Part shown: piece after piece, positions 10,500 to 21,359 of the stretch
Position numbering within the stretch: the stretch's first letter is position 1
How the letters are laid out: each line of letters opens with the position of its first letter
From: Riptortus pedestris
Lineage: Eukaryota > Arthropoda > Insecta > Hemiptera > Alydidae
DNA: 64,000 bases
Direction of reading: 5' to 3'
NCBI GenBank assembly: GCA_019009955.1
Contig: CM032232.1
Coordinates: forward strand, 134,753,501-134,817,500
Position numbers and translations under genes: made by a program
The notes under the pieces: generated by a model
What the model was told of the DNA's origin: nothing
What the model saw: the letters and a program-made list of their open reading frames with translations, nothing else
Database searches by the model: none

Positions 10500-12326
10500 C
10501 TAGCTAAGGTACCCGGCTTCGCTCGGGAAATCATTTAAGGCTGAATGATGATAGTATTTTTTTGGGCAAGGCTTCAATGTTTACAACTACACTTCCGTCG
10601 GCGCGCATTGTTTTCCTGTGAGGGTCAGGCAGGCGACTTATAAATGAGAAATTTTATATTTGAAGAATAAATAAAAATGTGTTCCTAATCTATCCCTTGC
10701 CATTTTTTAACTCACTTTTTTGAATACTTCAAACCATAATCATGGATAGTATTTATTACAATTAAATATCGTCTATAATGAAACTTATTTCCTGCCAAAA
10801 ACCAATCCGAGCACATATAGTTTAAGCATAGTTTAGCACGTAAGGTTATATTCATAATAGGAGATCTCAGTGGTAATCACTTCCCATAATACCAGCATTT
10901 CACAAGAAATTAGTAAACTCAATTAACTCTATTAGCCTCCGTCTATTTCCGCTCTCGCATTAGAGCTATCAACACTCTTCTCCTTAAATTATTAATTCAA
11001 AATATTATTGTAATAATTTATCTACCTGATGGCATTAAATAATAGTGTTACCCTAAAAATAATTTATATTATATTCAAAAAGCTAGTCGAGGGGAAGAGA
11101 TCGTAGTAGTCCCTGCAACCTAAGTAATACTTTAAACAATCATATCGAGTTTAAGAGCATTTTGTATTTTTTCATAATGACATTAACGTTTAATTGTTAT
11201 GATAGTACATATTTGTTTCAATAACATGAAGATATCGGAAATAAGATAGTATATAACCAAAATCAAAGAGTTTGATTCCCTACTACTTCCCCTATCACTC
11301 CTTAAGGAAATTCAGCACGATTTTTTTTTAATTATACATTATACAAATTAAATAATGGAAATGCTCGTATAGTTTAAATTTCTATTGGAAATAAATAATA
11401 AAGTTATTTTCTAGGGAAAATAAATAAATGAGGTGAAGGGGGAGGGGGATTTATAATCTCTCTAATCCGAATCATACTTAGTACTAAATAATCGAAATAG
11501 ATAAGGCTAAAACATAACATCATTTGTCATAATATGCCTATATTAAAAACACTTAAGTGTTATAAACTTATTTAAATAAGTACTAATAAAATCGTCGACT
11601 CCCGCTATAGATTTAGCTTATATCCCGTATTTACTTCATTTTACGACATAAGTGAATGAAACAAAAGTTGCTCTAAATAACAAAGTAAACAACTTTTGTT
11701 ATGTGCACCTTTGCCGAAAAACAAATAGAAAATGAAATATCGTGAATTTTTACTTCAGGCCTCCCTTATAACTCCCACTCCCGTTCGAACCTAAAAATTT
11801 TAATATAGCTTATAATCATGGGAGAATTAATGCTAATTGACATACCGAGTTTTGTTAAGTTCGGTTCAATCGTTAGCGCCCAATAAAATAGTTGACTCCC
11901 GCTTTAGTTTATAGTATATATCTCGTTTATACTTCGTTAAAAGTCAAAAATGAATATCACAAAAGTTATTCTAAATAACAAAATAAACAACTTTTGTTTA
12001 CTACTTAAAATAACTGTTATTTTTATATTTGCCGAAAAACCAATAGGAATCGAAATATCGCTATTTTTAATTTCAGGCTTCCCTTATAACCCCCACTCCT
12101 GTTCGTTTCAGAGGATATTAATATAGCCTAAAGTCTAAGTTGGGTTAGTAGTAATATACATACCAAGTTTCATAAAATTCGGTTCAGCCGTTTATGCGTG
12201 AAAAGGTAAAAACCAAACAAACAGACACGAAAGAAACAAAATGCAGTTATGGTGTCTATGACATGTGAAACGAAAAGTAAGTAAGTGACATTTTGCGAAA
12301 AAAATCAATGTACAGACAGAGGTTAC

Positions 12327-12340
<14 letters not shown>
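10500..12340 (+). mobile_element. Family C modular repeat, longest copy
   Basis: It begins TAGCTAAGGTACCCGGCTTC and ends near a short (TA)n run at 12332. The 3' half contains two clear tandem modules 297 bp apart, each with GACTCCCGCT, TAAACAACTTTTGTT, GCCGAAAAAC, CGAAATATCG and CCCACTCC(C/T)GTTCG; an older third module is suspected upstream. The last module is followed by GGTTCAGCCGTTTATGCGTG and ACCAAACAAACAGACA, a phrase found next to many animal short repeats. No open frame, so non-autonomous. The copy at 54.5 kb has the same head and tail but is half the length. Confidence 0.7.

Positions 12341-12367
<27 letters not shown>
12332..12367. repeat. (TA)n microsatellite
   Basis: About 18 TA units at the tail of the family C element. 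Confidence 0.9.
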
Positions 12368-12372
<5 letters not shown>

Positions 12373-13900
12373 TGGGATAATGTTAGTGCTAAGCTATTTT
12401 CAATGAGACGTATAATAACGAAGATTTTTTGAATTTAGTGTTTTAACTAACTGATATCTCTTAATGAAAATATGCTAAAAACTGTCTGTATATTTAGGGA
12501 ATGTCGAGTGAACAATTATAACCATTTAAAAGACCCTTAATAAGTAATCAATTTATAAGTAAATAATGTATTATTTTTTGTGTGTCTGAAAGTATAATTT
12601 AGTTTTATTCATCTTTAAGAATTATATGAAAATCGTATGAAATATTTGTGGTTAGTCCTTTTTGCCTTGTAGGATCGATGGACATTAAATAATAAATGTA
12701 TTCAAAAAACAAGTTATCATTTTTTTTTTAACGTCTAAATGTATTATTCAGATGTGTGTATCTATAGGAAATATGTAGAGATGATAAGATATTCTTGTGG
12801 CCAGCGTATCAAATGGAATTAAATATTAACCGTTTAAGCCCGTAAATTTTGCTTCTAATAGCTGAAATATTTACTACAATTCATGTACTGCCCGGATTAT
12901 ATTTCGCAGACATTCAACAAGCAAGTCCTTACAACAACATGAAGAAAAGCCAATGTAATTAGTTCAAATTAAAGACATGCAGCCATTTGAATTGAAATGT
13001 AGTCTCAGGAACAACATGCCCCGCTGTACAACACGGCCAGGAACGTGAGGAAGAAGCGATGCGGGCTAGGATAACAGGCGGGAATGTAAAATCAGTGATT
13101 TGCTACCGGTCGACCATCATCTGAGCTTTGGATCAGCTGATATATGGGCTTATCCCATTACAACATATGCACTCGCTTTAAGATATGCACGGCCTTACTT
13201 ATTATTAAAGCTAACTCTAATAGCTCCACTCCACATCTCTGGAATTCTAATGCATACCAAAGGATGGCTTTTAATGGCCGCGATAAAACATCGGAATGGT
13301 TTCCCTCAGTGTTCAATATCTCCTCCTCGGTGGGGCGGGGAAAAAATATTTTCACCAAGGAATAAATTTCAACAAGTCATGCCACTTTTTTCCACATGCT
13401 ATCTAGTTGCTTTTGATATAAGGGGGACTAAGTTCTCCTGCATTAAGCGAGACAAATGGTAAATGCGCTACATTTTTGACGTTGAAAAACCTTGTAATAA
13501 TTCTATAACTTTAAATGGTTAATTATAGTATACATTTGTATCCATTACCATTAAGAGAGCTTGTATTTCTTCTGTTAAAAAATAAATTCAAATTAAAAAG
13601 TTATTTTATCGATATTTAAATGAAATTTTGCTTGTGGAATGTAATCAATTTATAAATTAATTCTTCAAATCTAAATAAATAAAATTATAATGTATATATT
13701 AATTAAATGCATTCAACGTAACTGCAAACTTTTGAATGTGGAAAAAAGTATTTATTTATTTCATTTATTTGTATAAAATACTTTTCCCTCCAAAGTCACC
13801 AAGGCAGAGCGTTGTATTATAGTATTTTATTGTACAAGAGGACTCTATCAGGAGTCCTAGCATCTTGGTAAATTCTTTTTCTGACATAGATCTTCTTTAA
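12368..13900. other. Unrecognised DNA with one 121-codon open stretch
   Basis: A plus-strand open stretch at 13100-13462 would encode 120 residues (starts MLPVDHHLSFGSADIWAY) and is locally richer in G+C. I recognise no domain, the composition is not strongly protein-like, and overlapping frames are also open, so I leave it uncalled. The flanks are A+T-rich with nothing visible. Confidence 0.3.
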
Positions 13901-13927
13901 TGGTTGTTGGAAACACGGACTGTTTTC

Positions 13928-14790
13928 TCTCGTTTTCAGCAGATTTCCCTTAAGGGAAATCAGCTATTGAGGTTGTACTCATCGCGCGATTTTCGAAAGA
14001 TTCCCTCAAATGTCCAACGATCCTACTTAGAAGATGACGAAAATGAGGTCCGTTCAAAATTATATATATTTGTCTCTTACTGCTTTAGCCGTCGGAATTT
14101 TTATATTATCGTTACTAAACTCGATATTTAAAAGTTTTATATAAAACTAAATATCAAACTAGTTAACGGTTCAAATCAGACAGGGGAAGGGTGAGTATTT
14201 AGAGGTGCGAAAATATGAGATATCTCCGTTATTATAAGTCTGATCGAAACATTGTATAGAACCAATCTTAATGCAAATTTAATTGCCTGTAAATTTTGTT
14301 ATATAGATATTTTCTCTCTCATGAATATTAACAGAGAAATTTGGATTTTTGAGTTTTCAGCCTTCAGTAAACCTCCATTCCTACTTTTTTTTTTTATTTA
14401 TTTACGTCCATTGTAAGATACTATGGCTAATTGGGACGGGTTATCTACAGGTTGCCACCCTTTTCTAGCCAGGGTGGAACTAAGGATTTTTATTTAATAG
14501 TCCGTCACTGAATAAATTACTATTGCCCAGGGCGGGAATCGAACTCTATACTTTAGGTTTACCATGTGAGATTAAGACCAATGCCTTAACTCAAACGGCC
14601 AACCTGAGCCCCCAACCTCCTCATGTCATATTAACAATTAGCTGTTAATGATAGAACAAACCTTTTCGAGTAAAGAACGTAAACTCTTAATTGTTGAAGT
14701 CGCACACAACGTATTGCTATGTATCAATGATATAACAGCGTTTTACGAATATTACATGAGAAGGAGTGTGTGTTTAATGAATATTGAAAA
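13928..14790 (+). mobile_element. Family A copy, long subfamily, interrupted by a SINE
   Basis: It starts with a good 5' end (AGCAGATTTCCCTTAAGGGA, a 16-bp perfect palindrome inside). The central microsatellite is almost absent. It continues to CAGCCTTCAGTAAACCTCC at 14372, is broken by the SINE at 14385-14618 and resumes with CTCCTCATGTCATATTAAC. The 3' hairpin end is not recognisable. Confidence 0.8.
14385..14618 (-). mobile_element. tRNA-derived SINE (family S), near full length
   Basis: In reverse it shows the T-rich tail, the conserved body (GGCTAATTGGGACGGG, CTAGCCAGGGTGGAAC), the B box region (GGGAATCGAACTC, the complement of GAGTTCGATTCCC) and the head ending in GAGCCCCC. It sits inside family A. 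AACCTCC occurs on both sides (14372 and 14614), consistent with a target duplication of about 15 bp of which the right copy has lost some bases. Confidence 0.8.
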
Positions 14791-14908
14791 ATAAAAAAAA
14801 AAATTTCGTTGAAGGGAAACTGACCGAAGGTCAGTAGACCTTAAACACGTTAAATATCCTCACGTAATTTTTCTTGCAACAAATGGAAGAGACTAAATTT
14901 ATTTTTTA

Positions 14909-15517
14909 TGTAATCGTTGAATAATGATAACATTACTGAACTGAAATGAGTGAAGAAAGTGAAACATTTTGCAATAGAGTGAAGAAAGTAATCACTTGTG
15001 AAGAAAGTGAATTGCCTTCTTAATTAGTAATAAGTATAAATTAAAAAATAATTTGAAGTTGGAAATTAAATGCTTTTAAATGTTTCTTAACATTGTAAGA
15101 ATTTATTTTAACAAAATAAATTGAAATGTGAATGAATTATTGGTGGAAATAATCAATATATTTTAAAATTTAAATATAATAATTACCTTCCTTGTTTATA
15201 ACCTGCACTTGTTTATAACTGCACTACTTCACAATCATCACTAGTTGTTTTATAACTATGCTTATAACCTTTCACAACCATGCTTATAACCTACCAACAA
15301 CATACCATAATCTTCACAACATCCTAATTTTGTTCATATTCTGGTTAGATCTGATCATGTATTACACGATTACAGAAAAAATTTAATATTACACTCGTGA
15401 CGAAAGTAGAATTTACAACTCTCGTGAAATTACCACACTCGCTTTGCTCGTGTGGGTAAACGTTTCACTCGAGTTGTAAAATCTACTTTCGTCACTTGTA
15501 TAATAAATAACTATTAT
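14909..15517 (+). mobile_element. Family F hairpin-ended element, copy 3
   Basis: It is 609 bp, nearly identical to copy 1 but with a shorter GTGAAGAAAGT repeat block (the 11-bp stem is deleted) and one fewer ATA in the central run. The terminal hairpin is at 15390-15500. Both ends match copy 1 (TGTAATCGTTG...TAATAAATAACTATTAT), which fixes the element boundaries to within a few bases. Confidence 0.8.
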
Positions 15518-15597
15518 GTGCTCGCTGACGGACGCCTACGATAAGTGGATGAGCATCAAACCATTGAAATGTAATATAGAATTCACAAAGTAGTTTT

Positions 15598-15768
15598 GGG
15601 GGCTCCGGTTAGCCACGTGACCTTGGGGGGCAAACCTCGAGTGGCGAGTTCGATTCCCACCTGGGCAATAGGAATTTAATTAGTGACGAACCCTGGCTAG
15701 AAATGGTAATAACCTGTATACATCCCAAGTAGCTTCAGTTATTCAGTTACACAAATGTAAATAAATAA
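15598..15768 (+). mobile_element. tRNA-derived SINE (family S)
   Basis: Starts GGGGGCTCCGGTTAGCCACG. The B box GAGTTCGATTCCC (15648-15660) is intact, and is followed by CCTGGGCAATAGGAATTTA, CCTGGCTAGAAATGG and a degraded tail. Pol III box spacing marks it as tRNA-derived, but it lacks acceptor-stem pairing and is not a tRNA gene. Confidence 0.8.
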
Positions 15769-16850
15769 GATTTTTTTTTTTTTTTTGATGAACCAGAGAA
15801 CATGGTTACATTCTTGTAAAATTATATCGTGGAGACTACTTTAATAAAAAAAAAAATATTAAATGAAAACTCAGAAGAAACGAGGTTAGTTTCTCAATAA
15901 ACCGAAGTAAGAGTATTCGGTAAAAGAGATCATCATTCTTAAAAACTATATAGGCTTGACAAGATAAAGGGTATTGAAATGACAAAATTTATTAAATCAG
16001 TAGAAACTCTGGAAATAAAGTATATATAAAATAACTTTCCTATTGTATTGATCTGTGTTGTCAACGAGGCTAAAACGAAACGGGGGTTCTTTTATTGATA
16101 CATAACATTAGCATTCTGACTTTTATTATTTAAATTAGCCAAACTCTTAGTTCGAATTAGGAACAGAGACTCACTGAAAATGTTTAAAATTTACTATACT
16201 TCCTCTGGTCAGAAATAAAACTTAATTTAGCAGGCACTGACAACGTACGCCAAAATAATGGGGTAAAGCTCTAGTGATACATTTCTGAAAACCAGTTCTC
16301 GAAGTATTTTTTAATAAATTCCCCATGAAACTCAAATTTACATTCGTGATGACTGCGATACGAATCTTTTCCCATACCTGGAATTACTGACAAAAAATAA
16401 AATGATCTCCAATAAATTTGTAAAAGACTAAAATGAATAATTCGTATATTTTGCAGTATAAAACCAATTAGTGACAAGGAAACAGCTGCCACATCGCTCT
16501 CTGACTATAATACCACCTACATGCTAGTGTTTTTTAATTTTTTCCATGAAGTACTGTAGACCATTTTTAAATAATTTTGATTTGTCTCGGAAAGAGGTGG
16601 GGAGTAGCTTAAATTAGGTTATACTTTTGAATTTTTTCATCAATTGATGTACAACTATAAATGAAACGTAATTAACTTATATTCTTATATCAATTAAGCA
16701 AAATTAAATGTTTTAGTCGTGATAGTGATCTTATCTCACCACATATTCGGAATGAAACCTCGAAAGTATGAATTACTCGCTTAATATTTAAGAAAGGAAA
16801 AAATGCATATATAAGCAACCGTAGAGCGTCAATATTTTAACAAGATTGGT
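15769..16850. other. Unrecognised A+T-rich DNA
   Basis: Holds poly-T and poly-A runs (15771-15786, 15846-15857). No supported feature. Confidence 0.4.
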
Positions 16851-16982
16851 TCTATAACATTATTCGATGCGCCTCATTATAACTCAGTTACTTTAAGCAG
16901 ATGAGCGCGCGCGCGCGCACACACGCACGCACATATATATTCTGATAGACACTTGTCTCTACCGCCCTAGTGGTCGTAATTT

Positions 16983-17615
16983 TTAGCAGATTTCTCTTAA
17001 GGGAAATCAGCTATTGAGGTCGTACTCATGACGCCAGTTTCGAAAAATTTCTTCAAATGTCCATCGATCCTACCCAGGAGATGGCGAAAATGAGGTCCGT
17101 TCAAAACTATATATATATATATATTTGTCTGTTAACGCTCTAGCGGTCGTAATTTTTGTTTGATCGTTACCAAACTCGGAATTTAATTGTTTCATGTAAA
17201 AAGGAAGATCAAGTTCGTTAATGGCTGATATCGGACCATTGGGAGGGGGGCTTTAAAAGGTGGGATTTTTGAAAATTCAAAATAGCTCCGTTATTATGCG
17301 TCGGATGGAAAAATTGTATAGAATCAATCTTATTGTAAATTAAATTTACTATAAATATTGTTATATACATTTATTCTGTATCTTGAATATTAACCGAGAT
17401 ATTTGCATTTGTATTGTGTGTGTTGTCGGCAGGACTCCGCCATGTTCCGGACTTTCCGCCGAGAGCTCTGGTGGCCGTTTCCGGAACTATTCGTCCCTCG
17501 TGGATAGGTTTAGAGATCCCTTCCTACTACAGCTGTTATTGGGCAGATTTCTCTACTGTAAAACTTCACGTGGGAAATCTGCTTAGTTTACGCAGCCCCT
17601 GCGTGACGGACTTTT
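16983..17615 (+). mobile_element. Complete family A copy, short subfamily
   Basis: Both ends are present: AGCAGATTTCTCTTAAGGGA at the 5' end and GGGAAATCTGCTTAGTTTAC, ACGCAGCCCCTGCGT, GACGGACTTTTTT at the 3' end. The core has a short (TA)n and AACGCTCTAGCGGT. The 3' half is the short-subfamily module (CCGTTTCCGGAACTATTCG, GAGATCCC, GTAAAACTTCACGTGGG). The architecture of subterminal inverted motifs, a microsatellite core and a 3' hairpin matches HINE/DINE-1-type non-autonomous Helentrons. No protein is encoded. Confidence 0.85.
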
Positions 17616-17691
17616 TTGTTTTATCGTTACCAAAATCGATATTTAAGCGTTTCATACAAAACTTAAGATCGAGTTGGTAAATAGCTATTTT

Positions 17692-17790
17692 ATTTATTTT
17701 ATAAATATTAACGTCCACTTTTTACAACTATGGCTAATTGGGACGCGTTATCTACAGGTTACCACCCTTTTCTAGCCAGGTTGGGCGGAC
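17692..17790 (-). mobile_element. tRNA-derived SINE (family S), 5'-truncated
   Basis: Only the tail half is present: TATTTATTTTATAAATATTA, ACGTCCACTTTTTAC, GGCTAATTGGGACGCG, ACCACCCTTTTCTAGCCAGG. It interrupts the long family A copy. Confidence 0.75.
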
Positions 17791-19233
17791 AGCTAAAATC
17801 GGATCCTATTTGTATCCTATATTTAATACTAAATATCTTCGTTATTATACGTTGGTTGGAAATATTGTATAGAACTAATCTTATTGTAAATTTAAGCTAA
17901 ATGTAGTTAATACATTTATTCTGTATCTTCAATATTAACTGATATATTTGCTTTATATAGTTTTCTGCCTTCAGTAAATCCCCATTCCTACACTTGTCAG
18001 AGTAGCGATACTCTGTTATATTATGTACCACTTCATTATGAGAGATACATGCAAATGTGTTGTGCGATGACGGCATCAAATAAGATTTTACGTTCTTGAC
18101 TCGAAGTTTAAACTATACTCGATATTTAACCATTTCAGTCAACACTAAAGATCATATTTGTTCTTGGCAGAAATTCGAAGCGGAACAGGGGGGATTCGAA
18201 AGGTCAAAATATCTGAGTTATGTTTAGTCGGATCGATAAATGCTGTAGACTCAATCTTGTTAAAACATTTATGCACTACAATTGTTGAATGCATTTTTTC
18301 ATAACTCAAAAATTTAGCGAGTAATTTGAATGGTACGTATTTATGGTTTTCAGTCAGTATATTTGGTGAGATGAGATCAATAGTGTGGTATGCCAGCATG
18401 TGGGAAATCTGCTTAGTATACGCAGCCCCTGCCTGACAGGTCGTTTGGTGTTGTGTTTAATACAGATGTGAAATTTTGATAAACTTACTCTGGGCACCCC
18501 AGAAGCAGAATACTCGGCGATGTGGAATGAAGCAAGTGATAAGGAATGAAGCGAAAGGTTCTAATTCATCGGTCATGGAAATTGTCCTCGGGTCATTCCA
18601 TGTTAAATCAACCAAAAAAAAAAAATGATTTTGACACCCAAGGTTTCAGATTTTGTTGAATTTTTTTTTGGGTGTTCTATTCATTGATTTGAGAAACCAT
18701 ACCAAATATTTTTGATATATCTTTAACGGTTTGGATTTTATGGCGTCTTAAAGTTTTGTGATTTTCGTGTTGTTTACCAACAGGGAACAGTAAAATTAAT
18801 TTGTTCTGAATTCAAAAATAATTTGTAACTTTCTTATTTATGAACCAATTTTGATGAAATTTTTTGTGTGTATTCATAAATATATTTAAAAACAATAAAA
18901 AAATAAACAAAGGTACCATGTAAGTATTTGTGACCAGAAAAAAATTACAAAGTGTCAATTTGAGTTTTTCTGAAAGCAAATACATAGTTTCATTTTAAAT
19001 TGAATATCTCCAAAAGGGAAAAGGATAATCATGGAATTCTTTTTTTGTTTTGGTTCTAAGACATGTGATTTATCACCTAAAGTAATAAAATGAATGGTTA
19101 TTTGACTCCTTCATTGTTTATTCCAAGTTTAAAATAAATATTTATAAAAAATTACAAGTTTATATGAATTAAAAGAAAATTATAAATAAAGGTAACTACG
19201 AAGGTAGTTACATTACACAGGTTTATTCTAAAT

Positions 19234-19298
19234 GAAATACCGTTTACATTATAGAATTCATCAGTCTAAAATGTACTTTGATATGTACAATTCTTACC
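19234..19298 (+). repeat. 65-bp internal inverted duplication, left copy
   Basis: It is a perfect inverted match to 20260-20324. It overlaps the C-terminal end of the transposase remnant, so the right copy is a displaced, flipped piece of coding sequence. Confidence 0.9.
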
Positions 19299-20215
19299 CC
19301 TAAAATGGCTGCGTTGCCCATCTTCTTTACCAATTTTAAAATATCGTTTAATACTGTTTCTACACTTGAAATAAATTGTTGTGAAAACTGGTATATTTTT
19401 CCTGTCATTGTTTTTGGAGATTCCACAGTCATAATAATATGAAGAAGGGGTTCAGCACATATATCCTCCTTTTTAGGCCAAGAAAATGATACTGAAGGTC
19501 CATGTGGATGAAGGAACTGTACAGTGATATCTTGTTCTTCAGTGATAACCTCACTCACCATGTCAAAATACCACAATCTGTCTTATTCACATACATCCTG
19601 GGCTTAAATCTTTATGTTACTTACAGTTTGGTTGATTGTTAATTAAATTAAACGTGAGGGCTACTTTTTCATCAATGGCAATTCTTCCAGCCTCAATGGT
19701 TCCTGAGTCATCTATTGGCTGAAAGTTGTGAAATGATCTTGTCCCTGGAAGAGTTTGAGCATCTTTGAAGTGACCTTCCAAAGCAGGGTGAATTAATTCA
19801 ACTTTTTCTTTAGATATGAAGAAAAAAACAGACTTTTTCTATTCTGGTTTTGCAAAGTCAAACAGTTCAATCACTGATATTATTTCGATTTCCAAGGATC
19901 TTTTCAAGCTTTCCTTCCGAGTTAATCCTTAAGGTACTCTCAATTCCATCACACCCGTGCCCGAATTTCTCATATAGGCATAGATATATGAAATTGTACT
20001 GAGCAGCACAGCCATCACTGAAGTAATGATCTATTCTAAAGTGTGGGCAGTTTTCTTTCAAAAACACAATAGCAGTTTTTTGGTTTTCATACACCATAAT
20101 TACATTGTGTTTGAGGTCATCAGATAAAATGCAAAGGGGTAGAACAAGATTTTTCTCAGTTGTATCTTTGCAGTGTATGATGATAGGATGTGTAGTGCAT
20201 GAATTTTAGGTCCAG
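19244..20215 (-). pseudogene. Broken transposase-like gene of an uncharacterised widespread family
   Basis: Read from right to left on the minus strand there are three consecutive frames. Frame one (about 20215-19867) carries LVLPLCILSDDLKHNVI, then YFSDGCAAQYNF and GHGCDGIESTL. Frame two (about 19810-19620) carries LEGHFKDAQTLPGTRSFH and ends at a stop. Frame three (19576-19244) carries FLHPHGPSVSFSWPKKEDIC. In proteins I recall from many invertebrate genomes, an SDG-x-QYKN motif, a CDGIGGT motif, a PGTR segment and an HPHGP segment occur in this order, so the copy is collinear with that family but frameshifted and missing pieces between motifs. Catalytic residues are not established by me. 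Its place between terminal inverted repeats implies a transposase. Confidence 0.6.
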
Positions 20216-20259
20216 TGGTATCCTTGGGCTTCGACACTGACCAAAATAACGTTTTTTAT

Positions 20260-20324
20260 GGTAAGAATTGTACATATCAAAGTACATTTTAGACTGATGA
20301 ATTCTATAATGTAAACGGTATTTC
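20260..20324 (-). repeat. 65-bp internal inverted duplication, right copy
   Basis: It abuts the inner edge of the right terminal inverted repeat. All 65 bases match 19234-19298 in reverse, whereas the terminal repeats themselves have diverged, pointing to a later event. Confidence 0.9.
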
Positions 20325-20497
20325 ACACGAAAATCACAAAACTTTAAGACGCCATAAAATCCAAACCGTTAAAGATATATCAAAAATATTTGGTATGGTT
20401 TCTCAAATCAATGAATAGAACGCCCCAAAAAAAATTCAACAAAATCTGAAATCATGGGTGTCATGGTGTGGTTGAATTGATGTGGAATGACCCCCTC

Positions 20498-21355
20498 GTG
20501 AGTTATCGAAGAATGTACGAATGAACCAATTCTTATGTTACAATATAGTCATACACATCTCTTTATCATCGGACTCAATTGAAGGCATTTGACAGAAATA
20601 GCTTGTCGAAATGTACCAAACGACTGTTCAAATATTCTAAATTTCAGCAAGGATGGCCAAAGAGTCTGTGAAGAAATGGCAGAAGGGAAGATAGGACCAA
20701 GAAATGCGGTACCAAACCAGATTGGCCAGCAAGAGAAGTATTCTAACAGGTAGCCACTAATGGGGTGTCTGTTTACCAAATAATTGTCTCGGCGACAGCT
20801 TCTGACTTGGCCCACGAGACATGCTGGCGTTCCTTTTTTACTCTTTTTAATTCATTAAAAATGAAGCGAGCTTCGAACAATTTCGAATGAGGTTAGGGAT
20901 GATATGCTCGTTATACAGTGGTTTCGGTATGCGCCGCCATCTGCCAAAAAAAAAAGTGCGCAATTCGGCGAACGGACTGCATTCGATCCATTTTTTGCAG
21001 ACTGCCTAAATGGGTCGTCCGCTAGCCGAACCAGCTGCTTGCTTGCCACGGTAAGTCCCGGCTCATCATACAACAATACACTTCTATACAATTAATAGAA
21101 ACACTATGACAGAGATCTCTTCAGCTATAATGGTGCTTATGTGATTAGACTAAATTTCCGCTGGCCCAAAGAATACAAAGTACTTCTCAGCAGAGAACTT
21201 GATTCCACTTACCGTTCTACTGCTTATGAAAATGTAACGCCCACTATTTTAAATGCATTCAGTAATAAATCAATTTGAATGAGAGATAGAAAGAAAATTT
21301 ATTTGGACCAATACGTAAATTTTATACACAAAGTGTTATTACACAAGATTTGTTA
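20498..21355. other. Unrecognised DNA with a G+C-richer patch
   Basis: 20900-21065 is richer in G+C and open in one frame on each strand, but I recognise no domain. No repeat partner was found in the window. Confidence 0.35.
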
Positions 21356-21359
21356 CAAA

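Larger units (their letters stand above)
16905..18447 (+). mobile_element. Family A copy, long subfamily, hosting another family A copy and a SINE
   Basis: The left part holds a (GC)n-(AC)n run and TCTACCGCCCTAGTGGTCGTAATTTTT up to 16984. It is interrupted by the short-subfamily copy and resumes at about 17618 with TTTTATCGTTACCAAAATCG. A truncated SINE splits it again at 17692-17790. It ends with GTGGGAAATCTGCTTAGTAT, the CGCAGCCCCTGC hairpin and a worn terminus. The 5' AGCAGATTT end is missing. Confidence 0.8.
18590..20493 (-). mobile_element. 1.9-kb DNA transposon with long terminal inverted repeats
   Basis: Ends are GGGTCATTCCA at 18590 and its complement at 20493. The inverted repeats span about 18590-18770 and 20326-20493 with scattered differences. 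CCTC lies immediately outside both ends (18586-18589 and 20494-20497), a 4-bp target duplication. A broken transposase gene lies between on the minus strand. A 4-bp duplication fits several superfamilies, Sola among them; I cannot assign it from sequence alone. It is defective: the gene has frameshifts and a large internal inverted duplication adjoins the right repeat. Confidence 0.8.

Noticed and set aside
13100..13462. 120-codon plus-strand open frame as a gene
   Set aside because: Three overlapping frames are open on both strands and the residues show no domain; likely chance in a G+C-richer patch.
15598..15690. tRNA-like B box GAGTTCGATTCCC as a tRNA gene
   Set aside because: There is no matching acceptor stem or anticodon arm, and the same sequence recurs with a long non-tRNA body and tail: it is a SINE.
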